From contig NZ_ATUH01000002.1 in NCBI RefSeq assembly GCF_000420105.1, positions 1 through 64,000 of the forward strand: a stretch of 64,000 bases of DNA, given 5' to 3'. The DNA comes from Metamycoplasma orale ATCC 23714. Its GTDB lineage: Bacteria; Bacillota_I; Bacilli_A; Mycoplasmatales; Metamycoplasmataceae. The position numbers were made by a program, and so were the translations under genes. Below are positions 24,250 through 33,942 of the stretch, one piece after another (position 1 is the first letter of the stretch; the number at the start of each line of letters is the position of its first letter). Below the pieces are notes generated by a model. It was given only the letters and a program-made list of their open reading frames with translations. It had not been told where the DNA came from and searched no databases.

Positions 24250-25176
24250 TTAATTTTTTATATCATTCTTTTTTATACCTAAAAGAACGCATAAAAATAC
24301 TCTCTTAATTCTACTAGCAATATATCTCTTAGAAGTACAAGCTTGAATAAATTCATTATAATTACTGCATGAAATATTTTTCTTAAATAAATTCTCCATA
24401 CCTTCATTCATTAGATAAATACTTTTTAATTCTTCGGTGCTAGAAGAAAATACAATTTGTTGAAACTTATAATATTCATCTGCTATATTAGGAATTTTGT
24501 TGGGGAATCTAGCTGGCGTAAATTTTGAAACATCCTTTCCAGCAAGTAATAATTTGCGAATATAAGAACCTGATGCGTAAATATTATTTGCATTATTATC
24601 ATCATTATGTATTGCTGTTCTTTTAAAGCAAACAGGGATTATATCTAATTTATTTTTAAGAATATATTTAACATATTCAAATCCTAGAATATCTTTTGGT
24701 AAAGGATAACTAAGCTTGTTGGATTCTATTATATCCTTTAAACTTTGGAATGCACTATAAGGATAAGAAAACCCTTTAGATAAGTATTTTTTTAGTTTTT
24801 GATCATATTCTTTATTATTGATGGTAAGCATAGCACAATTAATATAATTGCTAATATCAGCTATTTCATCATCAACGCCAAAAGCTAATACATTAATTCC
24901 TTTTGTAACCAATAAATCAATAGAACCTTTAGCAAATTGATGAGCTGCTTGAATGCTTGTAAGTAAATCTATTTCAATAACTTCATCAGCGCCATGTTCT
25001 AGAGCAAGATTCTTACGAATTGCAAAAGGGAGAACTGATAGTTCTCCTCTTTGGGTATAATTACCTGATAAGGCAATAACTAAATAACAATTAGAAAATT
25101 GCTCTTTAATTTTATTTATTAAATATTTATGACCATTATGAAATGGATTAAATTCAGCAATTAATCCTACTCTCAT
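24250..25176 (-). CDS. tmcAL: tRNA(Met) cytidine acetate ligase, short form
   Basis: TmcAL activates acetate with ATP and acetylates C34 of elongator tRNA-Met, keeping AUG and AUA decoding apart. The start MRVGLIAEFNPFHNGH holds the nucleotidyltransferase HxGH-type motif (His13, His16), and LVIALSGNYTQRGE is the next conserved block. The product is 308 aa against about 400 in Bacillus, the missing part being C-terminal. The ATG lies 1 nt after the stop of the giant EIIC-like gene, so it depends on that gene for transcription and probably for translation. It works in the same decoding problem as tilS in this window. Confidence 0.88.
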   Translation of the reverse strand: MRVGLIAEFNPFHNGHKYLINKIKEQFSNCYLVIALSGNYTQRGELSVLPFAIRKNLALEHGADEVIEIDLLTSIQAAHQFAKGSIDLLVTKGINVLAFGVDDEIADISNYINCAMLTINNKEYDQKLKKYLSKGFSYPYSAFQSLKDIIESNKLSYPLPKDILGFEYVKYILKNKLDIIPVCFKRTAIHNDDNNANNIYASGSYIRKLLLAGKDVSKFTPARFPNKIPNIADEYYKFQQIVFSSSTEELKSIYLMNEGMENLFKKNISCSNYNEFIQACTSKRYIASRIKRVFLCVLLGIKKNDIKN

Positions 25177-25177
25177 A

Positions 25178-28100
25178 TTAGTTATTATTTTCTTCAGAAA
25201 CTTCGTGCCCTACTCTTTCTTTAATATCATATGTTTTATTTAAATTAATATCAAATAGAGCATCTCATTTATTGATTTTTGTGCTTGTTAATTTTACAGG
25301 ACGGAAATCATAATCGCCTGGTAAAACAGTAAATTTAAGTAACATTTGTTCACCAATTTCACTATAGAATTTCTTGTTACCATCTATAAAGAAATCACCT
25401 TTATACAATTGTTTACCTTGGTTAGCATAAATTCTATTGTGTAAATGTTGTTTATGTTTTTTACTAAAGTTAGCATTCATTAATAATTCGAACTTTACGC
25501 CATATAAATTAAGGATATATTTATCTCTTTCAGGACTTACATATTCCACATTTGCATCATTAGGCATAATTAATTTTCCACTCTTAGAAAGTATTGTTAC
25601 AGAATCTTTGGTTCTTGCAACTATATCACCCAATAATGGACTTAGAATCATAAAGTGCTTAATCTTAGAAGCAAAGCTAAAAGCTTTTGGTTTCTTAAGT
25701 TTTCTTTCTAACATTGAATCCATATCTGGAATATTTTCTATGTTAGTATCGTTTTGTTCTTCATTATTAAATTCAACATTATCTCATTCAATTTGTTTAT
25801 TTGGATTTTCATCGAATGATAAATTAGAAAATAAGTTCTTATATTCGTTTTCAGCTGTTGTATCTTCATTAACAATATCATCACTATAATCTAATTCTTC
25901 AGTGTTTATTTCTTCTTTATCAAAAGTATTAAATTCTTGTGAGATAGAAGATGTGTCATCTAAATTATCAGTTTCAACTTCTTCAGTAGAAGATTCCTCT
26001 GAATTTTCAATATTATTATTTGCTAAATCTTGCATTGAACTTTCAAAGTTTTGTTCAACATTTATTGATTCCTCATTATTGATAATTTCTGTACTTTGAT
26101 TTTTAGAAGAAGCATTCTTTTCTTCTAAAGTATTAAATTCATCTGGTAAATACTCAACATTAGTTTCATTGTTTTCAGATTCTAAACCGTTGTCAAGTTT
26201 TTCTAAATTATTTAGTTCTTCAATAGGGGTTTTGCTTTCCTCATTAGAAGAAGTTTCTAATTCTTCACCAAAATTAATATCATTTAATTCTTTATTATCT
26301 AAAGCAATATCAGCATCATCTAATAATAAGGGATCATTAGAATCGCTTAAATTTGCTTTATCATTGTTTAAATCTAATGATCCATCATTAAAATTTACAT
26401 CATCACCTTTTTCGTCAGAAAGTTCAAATGTATCATCTAATGGTATATCAAAATTATCATCAGGATTACTTAAATCTTCTTCTAATGATTCAAGAGGTTC
26501 ATCGCCCAATAATAAATCATCATCACTAAGAGAACTTGATTCTATAGTAGAAGTTTCGTCAATATCAAGATCTAATCCGCTAGGATCAAAATTTAAATCA
26601 TCACTACTATCAAGAAGATTTTCAGAATTATCTATATCTGATATAAATTGGTCTTCTCCACTTAAATCATCTGATGGTATTGAATCTAAAGTTGAAGTTT
26701 CATCAACATCAAGATCTAAATTATTGAAATCAAATTCTATATCCTCATTATTATCTAAACTATTTAAAGAATCGCTTGAATCTAAAGTTGCAGTTTCGTC
26801 AATATCAAGATTTAATCCGCTAGGATCAAAATTTAAATCATCACCACTATCAAGTGAAGAATCAACTAACGTTTCTTTATTAGTAATTGAATTGTCTTCA
26901 GTGTGTTCTATTGAAGATGAAGATTTTTCATGAGATTCACTAGTTACAATGTTTTCACTAGCTGGTTTAGCTATAACTTCTTCTTTAACTTCTTCAACTT
27001 GACTAGGTTCATCCATTAATAGTTCATCACTATTTGTTGAAAGCTCTTCGTTAATATCAACACCATCTAACCCAATAGTTTCAAAACCTTCTGATGTTAA
27101 TTGTTCAGAAATTGCTTCTTGTTCGTCATTTTGTTTAACATCTTCTTTTTTATTTAACTCAACTTCTTTATTATTATTAACTTCTTTTTCTTTAATAGTA
27201 GTAACAAAATGATCTTTATTTTCTAACATTTGTTTTAATAAATTAGTAAGTTCTTTATTTTGTAATTCTACAACTGCTGTTCTTTCTAATAGTTCATTAA
27301 TTCTTTTGTTGGTTGCATTAAATTCTGAAGTCATATCACTTCTAAGTTTTTCGTCGTTGTATTTTTCAACTACGATTTGATCTTCGCTAGTAACTTTAGG
27401 ATTATTAAGTAATTCTTTAACCATTGAAGTTAATTCTTGGTTTTGTTTTTCGATTTGACTTACTTTGTCAAATGTTTCTGATTTAAGTTCTTGAATTCTA
27501 TTATTAGTTAATTGGAATTCTGAAGTCATATCATTTCTAAGTTGTTCGTCGTTGTATTTTTCAACTACGATTGGTTCTTCTTGAGTTGCTTTAGAAGTTT
27601 CAATTAAACTTTGAACCATGTTAGCTAGTTCTTGGTTTTGTTTTTCAATTTGACTTACTTTATCAAATGTTTCTGATTTAAGTTCTTGAATTCTATTATT
27701 AGTTAATTGGAATTCTGAAGTCATATCATTTCTAAGTTGTTCGTCGTTGTATTTTTCAACTACGATTTGATTGTTAGGATTGGTTTCAACAAAATCGTCT
27801 TGTTCAAGTTTGGTTTCATTTGATCTAGTAATTTTTTCTTCGTTTTTGTAAGGAATGTCTTCTCTAACATTTCTATATAGTGGATTTATAAATTCTGCAG
27901 TAGGCATTGGTGTTGGGTAGTAAGGATTTACCACCGGGAATGCTCCATAAAAACCTCTGTAATCAATATTAGGTTTTTGTTGCATCATTTCTCTAACCAA
28001 AGAAAATAGTTCATTGTTTTGTTTTTCAAGTGAATTAATTCTTGAATTTGATTCTAACCTAACATCGTGTAATCTTCAATCAAGATAATTTTTATCTCAT

Positions 28101-30826
28101 GATCTAGTATCTTGTAATAAATCGTCTTGACTATTTTGGTTGTATGTATTATCATAAACACGTCTACGAATTTCAGCTGTGTTATAAATTGAATCATGTG
28201 TGGTTGGTTTGGCTTCTTTTTGTAAACGTATCAATTCATTTATTGCATTTGCTAGTTCACGATTTTGTTTTTCTAATGAAGAAATACGTTCTTGAGTTGC
28301 AGGGTCTACTACTTGTTTTTCAATAGTAATAGTTTCAGACTTGTTGTTTTTATTAGCTAAATCATCACGTAATGCGTTGATTTGTGCTTCGAGTGTCTTA
28401 GCTAATTCATCATTATTCGTGTTGTTTGTGATTACTGTTGGTTGTTGTTTGTGAAGTAATTCAGCACGTAAGTTTGCGATTTCTTGTTGAAGACTTCTTA
28501 CTTCTTGATCGTTATTATTAGTTGCTGGTTGTTGTTGTTTAGCTAATAATTCAGCACGTAATGCATTGATTTGAGTTTCAAGTGTCTTAGCTAGTTCATC
28601 GTTGTTAGTTGTATTATTAACAATAATTGGTTGTTCTTGTTTATTAGCTAATTGATCTTTAAGGATATTAATTTGTTCTTCAAGGGTTTTAATACGTTCA
28701 TCATTTTCTGAATTATCTTGCATATCAACATTATTTAAATCAATGTTTGAAACATCGGAATTTTGTGGGGCTTCATATGGGTGTCAAGTTAATTTAATAC
28801 CTTCATCTTTATTTTCAATAGGTTTTTCTTTAGCCACTACTTCAGCTTTTTTATCATTAGCCAATGAAGCATCTAACATATTAAGTTCTGTGTCCACATC
28901 TGCTATAGGGGCTTCTGTAGTTTCTTCAAATGGACTAACAAGTGAAGGATCAAAATTAGTTTCTGGTTCTAAATTAAAATTGTCATTTAATTCAAAACTA
29001 TCATCACTAATAGGTTCATTAAAATCGTTTGTAATATTAAAATCATTTGTAGGATCACCAAGGTCTAAAGTATCATTATTTAATGGATCTCCTGATAATT
29101 CTGTGTTTAAAAGTTCGTCATCTTGTAATGGGCTAGCATCAAATAATACTTCGTCAGTATTATCGCTAAAAGCATCATCTGGTTCTAAAAGTTCGTCATC
29201 TTGTAATGGGCTAGCATCAAATAATACTTCGTCAGTATTATCGCTAAAAGCATCATCTGGTTCTAAAAGTTCGTCATTATTATCAAATAACATTTCATCA
29301 TCTCCTTCATCTTTTTTAGTATGAAAATCTATTTTCTTAGTGTATTTTTCTTTTTTAATTAAATCTTCTAATTCATTGATAACTTCATGTGAGTTTGAAG
29401 TTGTTGAATCAGCAATATAAAGTTGGCTTAAAATATCATCAGCAACTTGATTTTTAATAAATGATTTAATATTTTTATTGTTTTTATATTTTGGAAATAC
29501 AACATAATTATTTTCTACTATATATTCGTAACTTAAAATGTCGCTATTTGCAGCTCCTCTGCCTAAAGAAGATACTTTACCAAATATTACATATATAATA
29601 GTTAAAATTAAAACAATTCCAAAACTAGCAGCTCCGATTAATAGTAATAATCAAGCTTTATCAAATCCTGTTTGTTTTTTAAAGAAAGGTACTGCAATTT
29701 TATTAACAAAGTCAAATGCATCTCCATTTCCTATTTGGGTTGCTGTTATTGCATTACCCATTGTAATTGCGCATACTCATGTACCTAGTGCTGATAATAC
29801 CACACTAAATAAACCATATAGCACCATTGGTGATATAAAGAATATAGATAGTAATAATGGTTGATATTGTCCAAGGCAAACAGAAATTGCTATAAAGGTT
29901 ACATATATAGTAATTGCTGCTCTTTTACTTCCTTTTTGGGCAACTAACATTAAAGCTATAGCTATTGCTGGTAATATAAATAATGAAAGCAATAATTTAA
30001 AATAAGGCACTACAGAAGCACTTTTATAGATTTCATTAGTAAAATCATTTAAGTTTAATGGTGTTGTTAAACCACCAATCAAAGCTACTAATAAATTATT
30101 TACTTTCTTACTTTCTAGAATTCCTCCAGAAATTACTTGATTTACATTTTTTTCCATTGCAAATACTAAACCACTTATTATAAGTGAGTGTAATATTCCA
30201 ATTAATGATGCAACCGTTAATGCAATTATCATAATTAAAAATGTAGTTGTTGTAAGTCTATGAATTTTTTTAGATAATTTTGATAATAATAAAGCTACCA
30301 AGTATCCAATTAAAAATCCAATTATCATATTTGAATTAACAAAAATAATATTTTTACCAATTCCATTAAATGATAATTTTGTAATTGCATCTACACCTTT
30401 AATTGAAGTCAATTGTTTTATAAATGCAAATGAAAATGTATTTGTGGCTGTATCATAATTTAGAAATGCTGATTGTATTCCTATAAACATGATTCAACCA
30501 ATAAATGCTGTTAATGCTCCTAATGTTCTATTAGCACTAAAAGTCGTCGCGACTGATATAGCTGTGAACATAGGAACTAAAGCAATAAGTTTTTTAAAGA
30601 ATTCTTTTGCGAATGTTAATGAATTTTTAATTTCAACCTTTAATGAAGGTATATTTCGCAAAACAGAATCCAAAACCCCATAAATCATAGACAAGAAAGC
30701 TAATATAATTAAAGGTATAAATACAGCTCTAAAAATATCAGCAATTTTTTTTCTGATTCACGGAACATTAAAAGAACGTTGTTGAATATGATCCTTCAAT
30801 GATTTTCTTGTTGATGCTGTTCCCAT
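25178..30826 (-). CDS. Giant PTS EIIC-like/EIIA-like fusion with ~1,250-aa acidic repeat linker; phosphotransfer residues lost
   Basis: One uninterrupted 1,882-codon frame once UGA is read as Trp. Residues 1-425 form a polytopic EIIC(Glc)-like domain: ILPAIAIALMLVAQKGSK and the following helix align with the PtsG block LPAAAIA..., but the sugar-site GITEP is GQYQP (319-323) and the FGLHH block is altered. Residues 435-1690 are hydrophilic: an acidic part with two 26-aa repeats (about 520-571), a coiled-coil part (702-910), three 65-aa coiled-coil repeats (about 1021-1215) and a Ser/Asp/Glu-rich part. Residues 1702-1882 resemble EIIA(Glc) (SPLLGDIV, SGKLIMP, QLYKGDFFID), with the two active His places read as Asp1768 and Asn1784. 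AAAGGAAAACG precedes the ATG. Each segment alone would look like a separate gene. Sugar phosphorylation is unlikely. Confidence 0.7.
26560..26880 (-). repeat. Acidic DDLNFDPSGL-type repeats
   Basis: The motif DLNFDPSGL(D/N)LDIDET(S/A)T occurs twice, and a diverged copy (EFDFNNLDLDVDETSTLDS) lies between, spaced by Ser/Asp-rich sequence. This is part of the acidic region just before the EIIA-like domain. Confidence 0.75.
27182..27766 (-). repeat. Three 195-bp (65-aa) coiled-coil repeats in the EIIC-like gene
   Basis: Units begin at the codon for IVVEKYNDE with an exact period of 195 bp (landmark TCGTCGTTGT at 27351, 27546 and 27741). The first two units (27572-27766 and 27377-27571) are almost identical over about 50 codons. 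The third is diverged. Each has the heptad-like core RIQELKSETFDKVSQIEK. Confidence 0.9.
28100..28700 (-). repeat. Degenerate coiled-coil repeats (LAKTLE.QINALR.EL type)
   Basis: Four or five imperfect copies of about 35-40 residues, each with a heptad helix such as ELAKTLETQINALRAEL followed by a Gln/Asn-rich spacer. They encode residues about 702-910 of the EIIC-like giant. Confidence 0.75.
29113..29277 (-). repeat. Two identical 78-bp tandem repeats plus a partial third
   Basis: The copies at 29113-29190 and 29191-29268 appear identical at the DNA level and a third copy starts at 29269. Each encodes 26 acidic residues containing PDDAFSDNTDEVLFDASP. Such exact repeats are prone to copy-number change between strains. 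Confidence 0.92.
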
Positions 30827-31231
30827 CGTTTTCCTTTCGATTTATTATAAATAATAACAAATTATACTATAAATATTATTTGTTTTTAAAATAACTCTAT
30901 TTTTAAGTGTTTTTTTAACATTTTTAACTGTTTAAACAAAATAATTGTTTGTTAATATAAACACGAACTTAACACACTAACAAACTCAAAAAAATACTTA
31001 TTTTGAATGCTTTTTTGAGTTATTAACATTTTAAAATTCTTTATTATTATATTATTTTAAAAAAACAAAAAAATTTATACTAATAAATATATATTAAAAT
31101 AATTATAAATTTATAAATATATTAAATATAAACATTAATAATGTAAAAATAAAATGAGTAATCGAATATTTTTATACTTACTAAAAAACCAATTACAAAA
31201 AATAAATATAAAAAATGTAATAATTTAAGTT
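30827..31231. other. 405-bp divergent intergenic region with an 11-bp hairpin
   Basis: This very AT-rich spacer between the divergent EIIC-like and mnmE genes holds no reading frame of note. AACTCAAAAAA (30983-30993) pairs with TTTTTTGAGTT (31011-31021) around a 17-nt loop, and direct TTAAC/GTTAA motifs cluster at about 30925-30990. Promoters for both genes must lie here. No DnaA-box cluster was seen. I assign no further function. Confidence 0.5.
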
Positions 31232-32599
31232 ATGAAAAAATCAGTTAATAAATTTTTAGACACAATAGTTGCTATATCATCAGGTAACAATATTAATCAA
31301 GCTATTTCAATAATTAGAATATCAGGAAGAGATTCAACTAAGATTATTAAAAAAATATTTAATGGAAAAATTGGAACTGATAAAACAATTACATATGGAC
31401 ATATTATTGATCCTGACACAAAAGAATTTATTGATGAAGTTCTGGTTGCTTGGTTTATTGGAACTAATAATTATACAGGCGAAGATACAATAGAAATCAA
31501 TGCACACGGCGGCATTTTAGTTACAAATAAAATCTTAAGTCTAATATTAAACAATGGCGCTAGAATGGCTGAAAAAGGTGAATTTACACGTAGAGCATAT
31601 TTAAATGGAAAAATTACCTTAGAAAAAGCAGAAGCTATTAATTCTTTAATACATGCAAAAACTAATATACAAAGAAAAGTTGCCGCATCGCAATTTAAAG
31701 ATAAAACTTATCCATGAATTAAAGAAATAGAAAATGAATTGATGTCTATTGTTGGTTTAATTGAAGTTAATATTGATTATTCTGATTATAATGATATTGA
31801 ACAAGCTAATCCTAATGATTTGCTAGAAAAATGTATTAATTTAATTAATAAAATTAAAAATACACTTGATATAAGTAATAAATTACAAAAAGTAAGTTCG
31901 GGAACAAAAGTAGCGATTGTTGGAAATGTTAATACTGGAAAGTCAACATTATTTAATTTATTAATTGACAAAGATCAAGCGATTATTACTGATATACCTG
32001 GAACAACTAGAGATGTTAATGTTTCAGAGTTTAGTATTAATGGTATTATTTTTGAATTATTGGATACCGCTGGTTTAAGGGACACAACGGATGTTGTTGA
32101 AAGCATAGGTATTAAAAAAGCCATAAGTAGTATTGATGAAGCTGATGTGATTATTTATTTATTTGAGCCTAGCGATTTAAAAATCAATAACAATATAAAA
32201 GAAAAAATTAAAAATAAAAAGAATGTTTTGTTTGTTTTAAACAAAATTGATTTATTAACAAATAAGCAAAAACAAACTAAAGAAATTAAAGATATGATTT
32301 GAATTTCTGCTAAAAATAAAAATGCTTATGAACTAAAAAATGCTTTAGTTAAGTCATTTATTGGAATTGAGGAAAAAATAAATAACCCCGTTTTTAATGA
32401 GAGAAAAGTATCTGAATTAAATAAATGCATTAGTAATATTGAAAATTGTATTAATGGTTTAAAAGCAAAAATAAGTTTAGATGTTGTTATTGTTGATTTA
32501 TTAGAAGGTCTAGCTAACATTAAATCATCACTTAATGAGGACTACGACACAGAGGATATACTAAACCATATATTTAGTAAGTTTTGTTTGGGTAAATAA
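31232..32599 (+). CDS. mnmE: tRNA uridine-5-carboxymethylaminomethyl(34) synthesis GTPase
   Basis: With MnmG, MnmE modifies U34 of tRNAs that read two-fold degenerate codons. The product is 455 aa. Its N-terminal formyl-THF-binding dimerisation domain (1-118) includes [16 protein letters not shown]. The helical domain and the inserted G domain follow: G1 GNVNTGKS near 229-236, the DIPGTTRD switch region, G3 DTAGLRD and G4 NKID. The C-terminal FCLGK carries the CxGK cysteine. The ATG at 31232 has no clear ribosome-binding site. The next gene starts 1 nt after the stop. Confidence 0.96.
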
Positions 32600-32600
32600 A

Positions 32601-33926
32601 ATGATTAAAATAAATAATGATTTTTTAAAGCATGTTGAGGTTACTGAATTTAGTTATGAAGGCTACGGGGTTGTTAGAATTGAAGGCTACCCTATTTTAG
32701 TTTCTAATGCTTATTTACATGAAATAATAGATATCAAAATAATTAAGTATTTTTCAAAATATGCTTTTGGTAAGGTTGTTTTTAGATATTCATGTTCGTT
32801 AAAAAGAAATAAAAATTTTGTTAAGGATAATTTGTTAATTGATAACTCAAAATTAATTTTTCTTGATTATGATGAACAATTAAAATTTAAGCAAAAAATA
32901 GTGAATGAATTATTTAGTAGAGAATTACGTTTTAATAAAGTGAAAAATATTGTTTCATCAGATAATATAATAGGATATAGAAACAAAATTATATTGCATG
33001 TTCAATTTTCAAAAAAAACTTTATTAATAGGCGAATTTCAAGAAAACACTCATACTATTGTTGAACAAGAAAATTATATATTAGCTAATAATGCACTTAA
33101 TAATTTAATTAAATATACAACAAAAGTTCTAAAAGATAATTTAGAATTGCTAGATGAAACAAATATAAAAAGTATTATATTTAGAAATTCTATTTTAAAT
33201 AATGAACAGCAAATATGTTTTATATCTGAATCAAACAATAGCAAAAATATTAAAAAACCCCTATTAGATAAGATTTTTTTAAAATTCCCAAATTGCAAAA
33301 TATCTCAAAATATAGGAAATAAAAAAATAGTTTATTCAGATAGAGATTGAATTAACTTTAATTTTGACAACATTAATTATCCCTTGTCACCTGAAACATT
33401 TTTTCAAATAAATGAAAATCAAGCTTTAAAAATTTTTAAAATAATAGAAACTAAAATTAGTAACAATAAAAGTAAAACAAATTTAATTGATGCTTATTCG
33501 GGGCTTGGTGTTATAGGTATTACCTTGTCAAAATATGTTAATAATGTTTTGTGCGTTGAAAGCAATAAAAAAGCTGTGGAAAATGGGAATGAGTTAATTT
33601 TAAAAAACAACTTAAATAATGTTCGATTTTACAATTTAGATTGTACCGAGTTCTTTGAAAAAAATAAAGAAATAAATATAGATACTATTGTGTTTGATCC
33701 GCCACGCGATGGTTTAACTCCAAATATTGTTAATGTTGTTATCAGTAATAAAATCAACAACATTATTTATTTAAGTTGTAATCCAAGAACACTGGTCAGG
33801 GATTTAAAAATATTCAATGTTTCAAATAATTATGAAATTGAATATGTCCAACCTTTTGATATGTTTCCACAAACACCACATATAGAAACACTAGTTTTTT
33901 TAAAATTAAAAAGCAACTTTAACTAA
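32601..33926 (+). CDS. rlmD: 23S rRNA (uracil-C5)-methyltransferase, RlmD/TrmA type, without Fe-S cysteines
   Basis: This is a SAM-dependent m5U methyltransferase. The product is 441 aa. It has an N-terminal TRAM-like part (EFSYEGYGVVRIEGYPILV), a central domain, SPETFFQIN, the SAM-binding block LIDAYSGLGVIGI (near 294-306), FDPPRDGL (near 366), the catalytic Cys in YLSCNPRTLVRD (near 391) and FPQTPHIETL at the end. RlmD-type enzymes usually carry a 4Fe-4S cluster before the DYEEQL block. Here KDNLLIDNSKLIFLDYDEQL has no Cys, so the cluster is lost. The target uridine (747 or 1939) cannot be told. Its 3' end overlaps the convergent MATE gene by 8 nt. Confidence 0.85.
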
Positions 33927-33942
33927 GTTGTTTTTTAATTTT
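33908..33942. terminator. Bidirectional terminator overlapping both convergent stop codons
   Basis: CAACTT (33914-33919) pairs with AAGTTG (33925-33930) around the loop TAACT, extended by A and T tracts on each side. The stop codons of rlmD (33924-33926) and of the MATE gene (33919-33921, minus) lie at the edges of the loop. Confidence 0.8.

Noticed and set aside
26169-26933. Long plus-strand open frame (about 254 codons, Ser-rich)
   Set aside because: It is antisense to the acidic repeat part of the EIIC-like gene; the Asp/Glu/Ser codon bias there removes stops on the other strand. It has no start signal and no recognisable domain.
27182-29277. Possible CRISPR or intergenic repeat array
   Set aside because: The repeats are in-frame coding units of 78 and 195 bp without spacers.
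28743-29324. Plus-strand open frame with repeated residues
   Set aside because: It is the mirror image of the 78-bp tandem repeats in the minus-strand gene and has no ribosome-binding site.
25178-30826. Reading the EIIC-like locus as six or more separate or frameshifted genes
   Set aside because: All parts are in one frame and are separated only by TGA codons, which encode Trp here as they do in conserved genes of the window.
30827-31231. Candidate origin of replication
   Set aside because: It is AT-rich but has no cluster of DnaA boxes and no dnaA or dnaN nearby.
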